From contig JBPCJT010000130.1 in the NCBI GenBank assembly GCA_051005015.1, positions 1 to 11,967 of the forward strand: 11,967 nucleotides of DNA, given 5' to 3'. Position numbers and translations under genes: made by a program. A model generated the notes under the pieces. That model ran no database searches. It was not told the DNA's origin and was given only the letters and a program-made list of their open reading frames with translations. This document shows positions 1-7,825 of the stretch, in pieces (the first letter of the stretch is position 1; each line of letters begins with the position of its first letter). Source of the DNA: JACMME01 sp051005015 (GTDB taxonomy: Bacteria; Gemmatimonadota; Gemmatimonadetes; Gemmatimonadales; Gemmatimonadaceae).

Positions 1-1589
1 CAATATGCCTCGACCCCGAATGTGACGGGGAGAGACCACGCAGTGACATCATAAAATTCATATCCCTCTCTGCTGACGTTCGCACCTCGGCGAAGGTTGC
101 GGCGGAATTTCTCGAGCTGCGATTGGGAGAATGCAGTATCCAGCGAGGGGCTGGCCTCCAGGAACGACTTGGCCAGCCTCCCTTGCGGCTGCGCCAGGTC
201 GATAACGTAGGCGCCAGCCTCGAAGCGGCGTGGGCGCGCGGCATCGTCCGAGTATGCATGCGCGCGGGCCGACGATAGCGCAGCAGTGGCGCGGCGCACT
301 TCGATCCCTGAGCGGAGAAGAGTGGAGACCAGTTCGGCTGCTCTTCCTGGATCGTCGCCTGGAAGAAGGACAACTCGCTTCATCCGTCCCGTGCGTCCAT
401 CGTTGATCGCCCCCTGGCGGAAGGCCAGGTAATCACGCACCCGCTCCGCTCGTGTCGCTCCCGCGGTCTCGACGGTGGCGATGGCCGTCACGTAATGCTT
501 CGCGATCCCATCGCGCAATGAAAGGAGAGACCCATCCTCCCGCCGCCAGAGAATTCCCTTCCACCCGCCGCCGTCGGTCTCGTAAGTCATGCCGATCGCG
601 CCCGTTAGCGAGGGCCAGCTGTCCCAGTAGAATGGGCCGTAGAAGTCGAAGACATCGCGTGAGTAGTATATCCAGCCGTAGCGGTCGAACGCCGTGGCAT
701 TACCCTTACCGAAAACCTCCATCCACTTCACGAAGTTGGCGCCCAGGTTCGCGTTCAAGGGGGCGGCAGTGGGTGGAAAGAAGTAGTTCGTCGTTTGTCC
801 GTGCTGGTCGATGGCTACCATCGGGTGCCATCGCAGCATTCCGCGCACAAGCGCCTGCGGCTCGCGCTGAGTGGTGGTCATCACATCACGGTTCATGTCG
901 AAACGGTAGTGATTGTAGCGTCCCTGGATGCTCCACGGCTCGCGGTGCTCCGATGCTCCCGGGTTGGGATCGCCGACGCTGATCGAGTTGTACCAGACCG
1001 TGAAGCGCTCGTGCCCGTCCGGATTGGTGCTCGGGTTGAGGACAACGATCACGTTCCTGAGCGCATTTACCGTCGCGGGCTCCTCGCTGGCCGCAAGCTG
1101 AAACAGGGTCTGCATCGCTGTCTCGAATCCCGGCGACTCATTTCCGTGAACGCTCTCATTGATCCACACAACGGCGGGAGTGCGAGCGGCAATCGCGTTG
1201 AGCTCCGACTGGGATTGGCCGCGTGGGTCGCCGATCCTGTCCAGATCCGTGCGGATGGCATCGAGGCGGGCGATGTTTTCAGGCGCCGAGATGATGTAGA
1301 GGCGCATGGGCCGCCTTTCGTAGGAGGATCCTATCTCCTCGATCCGCACGCGATCCCTGGCCGCGTCGGCGATGGCGAGGAGCGTGCGCTCCTGTGACGC
1401 AAACTGCGTGTTCATTATCCCGACGTCATAGCCGAGTATGCTCTCGGGGCGGGGTACGCTCGCGCGATATGGACCCCGGTCATAGAAGCTGAATGCGCGA
1501 TCGTCGCGGAGCGAGTCGGCGCGCGAAGGCAATTGTGCGCGGACCGCGAGTGGAAGGGCGCTCAGTGCCAGGACGAGGAGGAGGCGCAT
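1..1589 (-). CDS. Secreted M14-family zinc carboxypeptidase (partial, 3' end beyond left edge)
   Basis: I translated the minus strand from the ATG at 1587-1589; the frame stays open to the window edge, giving 529 codons without a stop. Residues 1-19 look like a signal peptide with an AxA-type site (ending VRA before QL), so the enzyme is probably exported. The M14 zinc-peptidase landmarks appear in order: zinc ligands H148 and E151 in VHGNES, substrate-binding NPDG (189-192), the DMNRD motif (231-235), the third zinc ligand H263 in DQHG, and the catalytic glutamate E337 in MTYETDGGG. The family removes C-terminal residues from peptides using one zinc ion. The part after the peptidase domain (about residue 380 on) has no motif I recognise. 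No good Shine-Dalgarno sequence precedes the ATG. The start lies 50 bp downstream of kup on the same strand, so read-through from kup is possible. The family is clear; the substrate is unknown. Confidence 0.9.
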   Translation of the reverse strand, partial: MRLLLVLALSALPLAVRAQLPSRADSLRDDRAFSFYDRGPYRASVPRPESILGYDVGIMNTQFASQERTLLAIADAARDRVRIEEIGSSYERRPMRLYIISAPENIARLDAIRTDLDRIGDPRGQSQSELNAIAARTPAVVWINESVHGNESPGFETAMQTLFQLAASEEPATVNALRNVIVVLNPSTNPDGHERFTVWYNSISVGDPNPGASEHREPWSIQGRYNHYRFDMNRDVMTTTQREPQALVRGMLRWHPMVAIDQHGQTTNYFFPPTAAPLNANLGANFVKWMEVFGKGNATAFDRYGWIYYSRDVFDFYGPFYWDSWPSLTGAIGMTYETDGGGWKGILWRREDGSLLSLRDGIAKHYVTAIATVETAGATRAERVRDYLAFRQGAINDGRTGRMKRVVLLPGDDPGRAAELVSTLLRSGIEVRRATAALSSARAHAYSDDAARPRRFEAGAYVIDLAQPQGRLAKSFLEASPSLDTAFSQSQLEKFRRNLRRGANVSREGYEFYDVTAWSLPVTFGVEAY

Positions 1590-1639
1590 TTGGGGACGTG
1601 GATTAGTGGTTCTTCAGCTGCGCGACAGACGCAAGATCT

Positions 1640-3622
1640 TCAAAACTCGATCTGGGTACCCAGCTCGACCACCCTGTTCGGCGGAATACCGTAGAACTCG
1701 GTTGCCGAGCGTGAGTTGCGCGACAGAAAGATGAAGAGCTTCTTGCGCCAACGCATCATGTTCGATTTGCCTCGCGCAATGAGCCGCTCGCGTCCCAGAT
1801 AGTAGGACGTCTCCAGCGGCTTGGCATGAATGCCAGCCGCCTCGCAGCATTCCATGATCTCGGGTACATCCGGTGTTTCCATGAATCCGTAACGCGCGAT
1901 CACGCGGTAGAAGTTCTCCCCAAGTGGTTCTACCTTGACGCGCTCCGAGTCGCCGACTTCGGGTACTTGCGCTGTGAGAACAGAAAGCAGGATCACCTGC
2001 TGGTGGAGCATTTTGTTGTGCTTGAGGTGATGCAGTAAAACCACTGGCGTACCTTGCGGATCCGAGGTCATGAATACGGAGGTACCTGGTACGCGCGACG
2101 GCTTGCGCCGCTCAATGTCGTCCATGAACAACTCAAGCGGGAGGCTCGCTTCGCGGAGAATGTCCCGCAGCGAGTCGCGTCCCTTCTTCCACGTCGACAT
2201 GATGATGTAGACAACGATTGCGACGACTATCGGGAACCACCCTCCCTGCTCGATCTTGACGATGTTGGCAGCGAGGTTGGCACCGTCGATTATCAAAAAG
2301 CAGGTGAGGAAGAGGACTGCACTCCATGCCGGCCACCCGAAGCGCTCACGCACTATCACGTAGAAAAGAATGGTGGTGATCACCATCGTACCGGTGACTG
2401 CAATGCCGTAGGCCGCGGCGAGCTTCGTCGAAGAGCCGAAGTAAAAAGTGAGCGCGATGCAGGCGAGCATCATGAGAGTGTTGACCTCCTTGATGTAGAT
2501 CTGTCCCGCTTCTTGCTTGGAGGTGTGAGTGATGGTCACGCGCGGTGTGTAGCCGAGTTGCAGGGCTTGTTGCGTGAGGGAGTAGGCTCCGGAGATCATC
2601 GCCTGCGACGCGATGCATGCGGCCGCGGTCGCAAGCGCCACCATTGGATACAGTAACGCCGGTGGAACAAGTCGATAGAACGGATTTTCGGCGGCGCTCG
2701 GGTCGCGGAGAAGCAGAGCTCCCTGCCCGAAGTAGTTGAGCAGCAAAGCGGGGAAGACAATCAAGAACCAGGCGAGCCGAATCGGCTTGCGCCCGAAGTG
2801 CCCCATGTCCGCATACAGGGCCTCCGCCCCCGTGATGACGAGGACCACCGAGCCAAGAATGAAAAAGCCGGGCGCTCCGTTGTGCGCAAAAAACTGCACC
2901 GCGAACCATGGGTTCACTGCCAGCAGGATCTCCGGCTCGCGCGCGATTTCCACGACGCCGAGCACCGAGATACTCGCAAACCACAGCATGGTAACAGGTC
3001 CGAACACCTTACCCACCCGGTCGGTGCCGAAGCGCTGGAATGTGAATATGAAGAAGATGATTACCGCGGTAAGCGGAGCGACGAAGCGCTCGAACGCGGG
3101 CGAGACGACCATCAATCCTTCCATCGCGCTGAGCACGGAGATGACAGGAGTGATGACGCCGTCTCCGTATAGCAGTGCCGCACCAATCAGTCCCAGAGCG
3201 ACGAACACCCCGTAACGTGCAGTCCGCCGCGCGGGGGGATACTTCTGCTGGATAAGCGCCAGCAGGGCGAGAATTCCCCCCTCACCGCGGTTGTCGGCGC
3301 GCATGATGAAGACGATGTACTTGACACTGACGACGAGGGTCAGCGACCAGAAGATGAGTGACAGCACGCCGTACACGTTCTCCGTGCGCGGTTCCACGCC
3401 GAACTGCGGACTGAAGCACTCCTTGATGGCGTACAGAACACTCGTCCCGATGTCGCCGTAAACGACGCCCAGCGCGGTAAGACCCAGGATGGCGAGCTTC
3501 CGTCCAGTGGGATTCTGTTCCGGGTGGTGGCGGGTGAGGTGCTGAGCGGAGGGAGTGGGGGCGACGGATCCGCCGGATGAAAACGGTGGCGGGGAAGGGG
3601 ATGGTGGTGGTTCTACGGTCAT
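1640..3622 (-). CDS. kup: Kup-type low-affinity potassium uptake transporter
   Basis: This 660-residue protein is a complete Kup/HAK/KT potassium permease, which takes up K+ with protons across the inner membrane. The family signature GVVYGDIGTSVLY lies at residues 52-64, followed by about a dozen hydrophobic segments to around residue 480 and a hydrophilic cytoplasmic C-terminal domain ending VVELGTQIEF. The first 40 residues before the core are a Pro/Ser-rich, probably disordered extension (PPPSPSPPP), which makes it slightly longer than the usual 620-630 residues. The ATG at 3620-3622 is the only sensible start; its Shine-Dalgarno is weak. Upstream, a strong minus-strand terminator (3677-3714) separates it from padR, so it should have a promoter within the roughly 55 bp at 3623-3676; I see no consensus boxes there. 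The M14 peptidase gene follows after 50 bp. Confidence 0.95.
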   Translation of the reverse strand: MTVEPPPSPSPPPFSSGGSVAPTPSAQHLTRHHPEQNPTGRKLAILGLTALGVVYGDIGTSVLYAIKECFSPQFGVEPRTENVYGVLSLIFWSLTLVVSVKYIVFIMRADNRGEGGILALLALIQQKYPPARRTARYGVFVALGLIGAALLYGDGVITPVISVLSAMEGLMVVSPAFERFVAPLTAVIIFFIFTFQRFGTDRVGKVFGPVTMLWFASISVLGVVEIAREPEILLAVNPWFAVQFFAHNGAPGFFILGSVVLVITGAEALYADMGHFGRKPIRLAWFLIVFPALLLNYFGQGALLLRDPSAAENPFYRLVPPALLYPMVALATAAACIASQAMISGAYSLTQQALQLGYTPRVTITHTSKQEAGQIYIKEVNTLMMLACIALTFYFGSSTKLAAAYGIAVTGTMVITTILFYVIVRERFGWPAWSAVLFLTCFLIIDGANLAANIVKIEQGGWFPIVVAIVVYIIMSTWKKGRDSLRDILREASLPLELFMDDIERRKPSRVPGTSVFMTSDPQGTPVVLLHHLKHNKMLHQQVILLSVLTAQVPEVGDSERVKVEPLGENFYRVIARYGFMETPDVPEIMECCEAAGIHAKPLETSYYLGRERLIARGKSNMMRWRKKLFIFLSRNSRSATEFYGIPPNRVVELGTQIEF

Positions 3623-3676
3623 TACTTGATTGTTATCCGTGAGACTCTATTGAACGCTCGGCGTCGTTTGGCACAG

Positions 3677-3714
3677 AAAAAATTAGGTCGCGGGAACGAG
3701 TCACCGCGACCTAA
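3677..3714 (-). terminator. Rho-independent terminator after padR
   Basis: A perfect 11-bp inverted repeat (TTAGGTCGCGG at 3683-3693 and CCGCGACCTAA at 3704-3714) encloses a 10-nt loop. Read on the minus strand the stem is followed directly by AATTTTTT (the A-run at 3677-3682 on the plus strand). This is a textbook intrinsic terminator. It lies about 60 bp past the padR stop and just upstream of kup, so it should insulate kup from padR transcription. Confidence 0.88.
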
Positions 3715-3775
3715 GACAATGTACAGCAGGAATGCCGGGCGTCCAGAAGACTCATACCGGCCTGTTACAGCTCCA

Positions 3776-4372
3776 CTATTTTGCCCCCTCCTCAATGTCT
3801 CTCGCCGCCCGTTCCAGGATTTCCCTTATAGCCCGCAATTTATCGGGATCCCTGGGATGCCGCGACGCGGTGGAATAAGTTGAAACCGCCACCTTCTTGA
3901 ACGCGACGTGTACTTCCTTCATGGCGTCACCGAGAAAGCTGGAGCCGAATTCAGCGACTCTCTCGAAGATGTCGTCCACAGTACTCCTGTTCTCCGACAG
4001 GTAAGCTTTCCCCTCGGGCGTAATCTCGTAGATCTTCTTTCCGCTCTCCTCGGTGCGCACGGTGGCGTAGCCAAGATCCTCGACCATGGTGAGGGTAGGG
4101 TAGACAGTACCCGGGCTTGGCGAATATGCGCCCGCACAACGGTCTTCCAACTCCTTGATTATCTCGTAGCCGTGTCGTGGTTTTTCGTCGAGCATCTGGA
4201 GGATCACGTACTTGAGGTCCCCCTGCTCAAAGACGCGTCCACCGCGGAAAGGCCCGCCCCGCCTTGAGCCCTGGGTTCCCCAAAGGCCCATAAGAAGACC
4301 GGGATCGAAACCCCATGATCCGCGTCCGGCAGCGTGCCGCCCACCTCCGCAACTTCCGTATGTACCAAACAT
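3776..4372 (-). CDS. PadR-family transcriptional repressor
   Basis: From the ATG at 4370-4372 this is a 198-residue protein. A PadR winged-helix domain runs from about residue 46 to 125 and contains the typical run FEQGDLKYVILQML, the RHGYEIIKELE helix, the SPSPGTVYPTL recognition region and the wing (GKKIYEITPEGKAYL). The C-terminal part is helical (DIFERVAEF, AIREILERAARDIEEG) and resembles a dimerisation tail. The first 45 residues are rich in Gly and Arg with a few Cys and His, an extension seen in some PadR proteins. The frame extends upstream to a TTG at 4546, but GGAGG three bases before the ATG and the family-typical start MFGxxG favour 4372. PadR proteins usually repress a linked efflux or stress gene and often their own gene. 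No efflux gene is adjacent here; an inverted repeat over its own promoter (4412-4431) suggests autoregulation. Confidence 0.9.
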   Translation of the reverse strand: MFGTYGSCGGGRHAAGRGSWGFDPGLLMGLWGTQGSRRGGPFRGGRVFEQGDLKYVILQMLDEKPRHGYEIIKELEDRCAGAYSPSPGTVYPTLTMVEDLGYATVRTEESGKKIYEITPEGKAYLSENRSTVDDIFERVAEFGSSFLGDAMKEVHVAFKKVAVSTYSTASRHPRDPDKLRAIREILERAARDIEEGAK

Positions 4373-4394
4373 TGGCCTCCAGCGATAGGTCAAA

Positions 4395-4440
4395 GATATA
4401 TCGGAATGGTAGATATAACGAACGTTATATCGTCGCGCAA
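4395..4440 (-). promoter_or_regulatory. Candidate padR promoter with overlapping operator
   Basis: A perfect 9-bp inverted repeat, GATATAACG and CGTTATATC separated by AA, occupies 4412-4431. A second palindrome, GATATATC, lies at 4395-4402, closer to padR. On the minus strand a weak promoter can be drawn: TTGCGC (4435-4440), a 17-bp spacer, then TATATC (4412-4417). The repeat covers the spacer and the -10 box, which is where a repressor would block RNA polymerase. PadR regulators bind short AT-rich dyads in their own promoters, so PadR is the obvious ligand. The dyad is seen directly; the promoter and its ligand are inference. Confidence 0.5.
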
Positions 4441-4507
4441 TGGGTTGGGTAACAATTGCCGCCACGGCCGAGCCATCGCTCACCAGCATGTCGGGCCCCT
4501 GAGAGCA

Positions 4508-4544
4508 GCCAAAAAATGAGGCTCGGTGGCGCTCATCTTTTGGC
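4508..4544. terminator. Possible terminator hairpin with A/T tracts
   Basis: GCCAAAAAATGAG (4508-4520) and CTCATCTTTTGGC (4532-4544) pair over 12 of 13 positions around an 11-nt loop. Read on the minus strand, ATGAG/CTCAT is followed by a T-run, as in a weak intrinsic terminator with flanking A/T tracts. It lies about 170 bp downstream of the TPR stop and just upstream of the padR promoter, so it might end the TPR transcript. The GC-poor stem keeps confidence low. Confidence 0.35.
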
Positions 4545-4712
4545 AAGAGCCGTTCTCTCTTCGCTCAGTCTGCGTCCCCTCACCTCTGAGAAAACCCGCG
4601 TGGCCCCCTACTCTGATCCTAAATGTGAGGTTGCCGGTGACAGTCCACCCGTCGTAGTCGAGGAGTTAACCTTAATACTCCGAGGTACTGGCCCGGTGGA
4701 AAATGAAGGCGG

Positions 4713-6308
4713 TTAGAATCTCGATGCTACAAGCGCGACATCCGCCCCCGCCCACGCCTTCCGGAACTCGACCTCGACTTGCTCTGCATCCTTGATGGCG
4801 CCGCGACCACGCAGACTCGCAGCAAGTCCGTAGAGCGACCATCCGTTCCCTGGAAAGCGCTTCAGGTCTTCCCGGTATAACGCTTCGGCCTCGGCGGCTT
4901 TGCCGGCCTGGAGTAGAATTTTGCCAAGCGAATGTCTTATGGGATAGTGCCAGAGTGGCGGCTCGATGTACTGCAGGCCATCCTCGAGCTTCATTGCCAC
5001 CCGATAATGCATCGCGGCGTCGTCAAGCTTGCCGCGACGCGCGGCAATCTCACCCGTCAAAGCGTGCATCGCGACTTCGAGTACCGACTTGTTGCTGCCA
5101 ACTTCCGTCGCGTTCAGAATGGCGGTGAGAGTATCGAGCGCCATTTGTGCGTCCACCCACTGCTGCTTCGCCGCGAAAGCCGTCCCGCGCGCGTACTGCA
5201 CCATTCCCGTGGCAAACCGCAGATCTGCGGGGGGAGCCGGTTCCGCGAGCACATCGTCCCATTTACCGAACGTCGCCAGCGTAAGGTGAAGGTATGGCAC
5301 GAGCGGCTCGACCGGTGGAACCTGCCGGGCTATCTCAACCGGAACCTTCTGGACCAGAGCGCGCGCGGCGTCAATGGCTTGCTTGCTCTTCCCGACCATT
5401 GTCGCCGCGAAGCTGAGAAAATGATAATTGTGAGGATAGTAGCCGATGGGATACACGCCCGTCGGCTTCTCCGACGCTATGTATGATTCATCGGTGTGTA
5501 CCGCGTGCACATTGCTCGTGATCGCATCCTCGTAGCGACCTACGCGGATATAGATATGCCCCGGCATGTGGACCATGTGCCCCACACCCGGCATTAGTCC
5601 CGCCAGGCGCTCCGCACACGGTACCGCCCGCTCCGGTGTGACCGCCTCCACCGCGTGGATGAAGTAGTGGCAAGCGCCGGGATGATTCGGGTTCTTTTTC
5701 AGTACCCGCTCGAGCTGAGCCAGCATCGCTGGGGTTCCGGGATACGGTTGGCCGTTTTTCTTCCAGTAGTTCCATGGGCGAAGATCCATTAGCGATTCCG
5801 CGTAAAGCGTGGCCGCATCGAGGTCGCCTGGATAGCGCTTCACTACCTCGGCCATCGCGCGCGAATAGGCGGAGTCGAGCTTTGCCCGATCGGCCGGAGG
5901 TACGGCTGAGTAGCGGCGCGCCAGGGCGCGGATATACGCTTGCTCGCGTGCGGTAGCCCGCGGAGCGAGGGCTTCGGCTTTCCTTACGGCGGCATACGCC
6001 GCAACGCCAGCGGCCGAGTCCATGCCCGCATTGACGTGAGGGCCGTACGCCAATGCGGTTCCCCAGTAGCACATGGCGCAGCCTGGATCGAGACGAGTGG
6101 CCTCGTTGAATGCCCGGATCGCTTCGCCGTGGTTGAAGCCGTATGTGAGCCGCAGTCCCTGGTCGAAAAACCGCTGTGCCAGCGGGATTTTCGTGGCGAT
6201 GGCGAAGTGATGAGCTCCGAGGTTGTCGTACAACGGAACCGAGTCGGTGGGTATGGTAGTCGCTGGAAGTGTTGCGAGAAGCAGAGTCCCGAAAATAGAT
6301 GCTAGCAT
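4713..6308 (-). CDS. Exported tetratricopeptide-repeat protein
   Basis: This 531-residue protein starts at the ATG at 6306-6308, with AGGAG nine bases upstream (6318-6322). Residues 1-20 are hydrophobic and look like a signal peptide, so it is probably periplasmic or membrane-anchored. TPR-like helical pairs are visible at about 44-90 (FFDQGLRLTYGFNHGEAIRAF then the next helix), 240-275 (HIYIRVGRYEDAITSN) and 425-515 (LDDAAMHYRVAMKLE, KAAEAEALYREDLKRFPGN). It carries a CxxC pair (C77, C80) and an unusual cluster of ten histidines and two cysteines between residues 209 and 296, including HPGACHYFIHAVE and GHMVHMPGHIYIR. These are not c-type haem sites because no His follows the CxxC. Similar standalone TPR proteins occur in many bacteria with no assigned function. 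It lies 180 bp downstream of the S9 hydrolase gene on the same strand. TPR nature is confident; its role is unknown. Confidence 0.85.
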   Translation of the reverse strand: MLASIFGTLLLATLPATTIPTDSVPLYDNLGAHHFAIATKIPLAQRFFDQGLRLTYGFNHGEAIRAFNEATRLDPGCAMCYWGTALAYGPHVNAGMDSAAGVAAYAAVRKAEALAPRATAREQAYIRALARRYSAVPPADRAKLDSAYSRAMAEVVKRYPGDLDAATLYAESLMDLRPWNYWKKNGQPYPGTPAMLAQLERVLKKNPNHPGACHYFIHAVEAVTPERAVPCAERLAGLMPGVGHMVHMPGHIYIRVGRYEDAITSNVHAVHTDESYIASEKPTGVYPIGYYPHNYHFLSFAATMVGKSKQAIDAARALVQKVPVEIARQVPPVEPLVPYLHLTLATFGKWDDVLAEPAPPADLRFATGMVQYARGTAFAAKQQWVDAQMALDTLTAILNATEVGSNKSVLEVAMHALTGEIAARRGKLDDAAMHYRVAMKLEDGLQYIEPPLWHYPIRHSLGKILLQAGKAAEAEALYREDLKRFPGNGWSLYGLAASLRGRGAIKDAEQVEVEFRKAWAGADVALVASRF

Positions 6309-6488
6309 GGACGGAATCTCCTGGTGACCTGGTCGGGCAGCCTCGGCTGGGGGAACGCCGAAACCATAGTGTAAGCGTTCGGCTCCAGCTTGGGGAGATA
6401 GAAACTATTGTTCGCCCTGCTTTCTGAAGCGATAGTGGGGGTGCCGGAAAAGCTGGCCGAGGGCGCCGCAGTGCCCGAATTACGACTG

Positions 6489-7529
6489 TTACTGTCGGTT
6501 GCCAAGATGCCGGTCCAGAAACTCCACCGTCTCGCGCCAGCTCTCACGCGCCTGCGGTGTGTCGTACCGGCTGAAGGAGTGTCCTCCCGGTGGCTCGTGC
6601 CACTCTCGATAGGTGTACAGCCCGCGCTTGTCCATTCCGGCCGCCACCATGGAATCGCGCAGGGCGCGGTTCTCGATGATGAACACGTCGTCGTCGTTAT
6701 CGGCCGCGTGAACAAGGAGCGGAACGGTCAGCTTGCGCGCGTGAGCGATTGGCGAACGCTCTATGTAGGCTTGCCGGTTTTCCTCCAAACGGCCGCCAAA
6801 TCCCTTCTGGGCAGCGAAGATCTGGTGATACGCTTCCGAATGAGTCCGGATGCGCGCTGGGAGGTCCGCGACAGGAACGTGCGCCACCGCCACACGGAAC
6901 AGTTCCGGTCGTCTGAGCACTGCGTGGATACTGATGAACCCGCCGTGACTCCAGCCCATGATGCCAACCCGGCGCATATCGGCGTTCGGAACCAGCGCTG
7001 CGAGATAGTCCCGTGCGGCAATGCAGTCTTCTACTTCCTTGCCACCGTAATCGATGGCGTCGTAATGCTCACGGCCGTAGCCGGTGCTTCCGCGATATTC
7101 CGGTGCAACGATCAAGTATCCGCGAGCGACCAATGACCGTACATCCGTCACATGGCTCGCAGTGAAGTCGCCATGTACTCCACCGTGCACCATGATGATT
7201 GCCGGCCGCTTGACCGTCGTATCCCTGGGAGCGAAGAAGTAGGCAGGGATTGTCATACCGTCCGCACCTGCGTACCGGATCTTCCGCACAATCATGTCGG
7301 GGCCGAGCTGTGTGAAGAGCGAGAGATCGCTGAACTGCTTCCAGAGCCGCTGCTGCTCGAACATGTCGAGGGGCTCGGCGGCGGTTTCTCCGTTTGCTCT
7401 GCGCGAGGGAGTGTGGCGCGGCGATGACTCTCGCGGCTGCTGCGCGTGCAGATCGGCCATCAGGGAACCCATTACCAGCACAACCGCCATGCAGGAGAGG
7501 GACTGTCGGGGGTAGATTGAAGCGCGCAT
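6489..7529 (-). CDS. Secreted S9-family peptidase / alpha/beta hydrolase
   Basis: Starting at the ATG at 7527-7529 this is a 346-residue protein. AGGAG lies four bases upstream, and the N-terminus forms a good signal peptide (hydrophobic 11-24, cleavage after DLHA before QQ), so I prefer this start to an in-frame TTG at 7601. The prolyl-oligopeptidase-like catalytic domain shows the oxyanion-side VHGG (114-117), APEYRGSTGYG (142-152), the nucleophile elbow GWSHGG with S194, an acidic segment DNDDD (277-281) for the catalytic Asp, and GGHSF with H317. There is no N-terminal beta-propeller, so it is a short, hydrolase-only version. It may cleave peptides or small esters outside the cytoplasm. 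The TPR gene follows after 180 bp. The fold and triad are clear; whether it is a true peptidase is not. Confidence 0.9.
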   Translation of the reverse strand: MRASIYPRQSLSCMAVVLVMGSLMADLHAQQPRESSPRHTPSRRANGETAAEPLDMFEQQRLWKQFSDLSLFTQLGPDMIVRKIRYAGADGMTIPAYFFAPRDTTVKRPAIIMVHGGVHGDFTASHVTDVRSLVARGYLIVAPEYRGSTGYGREHYDAIDYGGKEVEDCIAARDYLAALVPNADMRRVGIMGWSHGGFISIHAVLRRPELFRVAVAHVPVADLPARIRTHSEAYHQIFAAQKGFGGRLEENRQAYIERSPIAHARKLTVPLLVHAADNDDDVFIIENRALRDSMVAAGMDKRGLYTYREWHEPPGGHSFSRYDTPQARESWRETVEFLDRHLGNRQ

Positions 7530-7618
7530 TTGCTCTCCTGCGGCAACGTACATGGGTGAGAGGCAGGATTTTACTATGGGACGGTGAGCCGGAGGCCGCA
7601 AGAGGACGTCCCGCAGTC

Positions 7619-7645
7619 ATTTTATCTGGCCTCAGAACAGATCAA
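7619..7645 (-). promoter_or_regulatory. Weak candidate promoter for the S9 hydrolase gene
   Basis: On the minus strand TTGATC (7640-7645) and TAAAAT (7619-7624) resemble -35 and -10 boxes, but the spacer is only 15 bp. Transcription would start roughly 80 bp before the S9 ATG. It is the best match I found in the 296-bp divergent region between the S9 gene and csbD. Confidence 0.25.
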
Positions 7646-7682
7646 TAAATTTCCGAAACCAGCGCAACATTCGGGCAGCGCA

Positions 7683-7725
7683 CCACTTACAAAAGTGGCA
7701 TGAAAAGTCAGCGAAAAAATGCCAC
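7683..7725. repeat. Two overlapping inverted repeats upstream of csbD
   Basis: CCACTT and AAGTGG (7683-7688, 7693-7698) form a 6-bp hairpin with loop ACAA. GTGGCAT and ATGCCAC (7695-7701, 7719-7725) form a 7-bp inverted repeat with a 17-nt spacer. Both use the same GTGG, so the two folds exclude each other. They lie 100-140 bp upstream of csbD and about 155-195 bp upstream of the divergent S9 gene, and could be an operator or a leader switch. Confidence 0.4.
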
Positions 7726-7825
7726 ACCGCCATCCATCAAGGGCACATCACTTGCTATTCAGATGGCACGAGTGGACCGGCTTCTCGGTCGCCTCATGTA
7801 ACCGACTAACGATGGAGGCAGTACC

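Larger units (their letters stand above)
4373..4712. other. 340-bp intergenic region between the TPR gene and padR
   Basis: No credible gene lies here. The padR-proximal part (4395-4440) holds the promoter and inverted repeats described separately, and 4508-4544 holds an A/T-tract hairpin. In the remainder (4545-4712) I see only a small GGAGT/ACTCC inverted repeat (4662-4681), with no clear terminator directly after the TPR stop codon. Confidence 0.6.

Noticed and set aside
795..1397. Plus-strand open frame of 200 codons opposite the M14 peptidase gene
   Set aside because: The opposite strand encodes a full set of M14 motifs over the same bases; the plus-strand product has no domain and no ribosome site.
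2054..2656. Plus-strand open frame of 200 codons opposite kup
   Set aside because: It mirrors the membrane-segment codons of kup and gives a His/Asp/Arg-rich composition typical of antisense frames.
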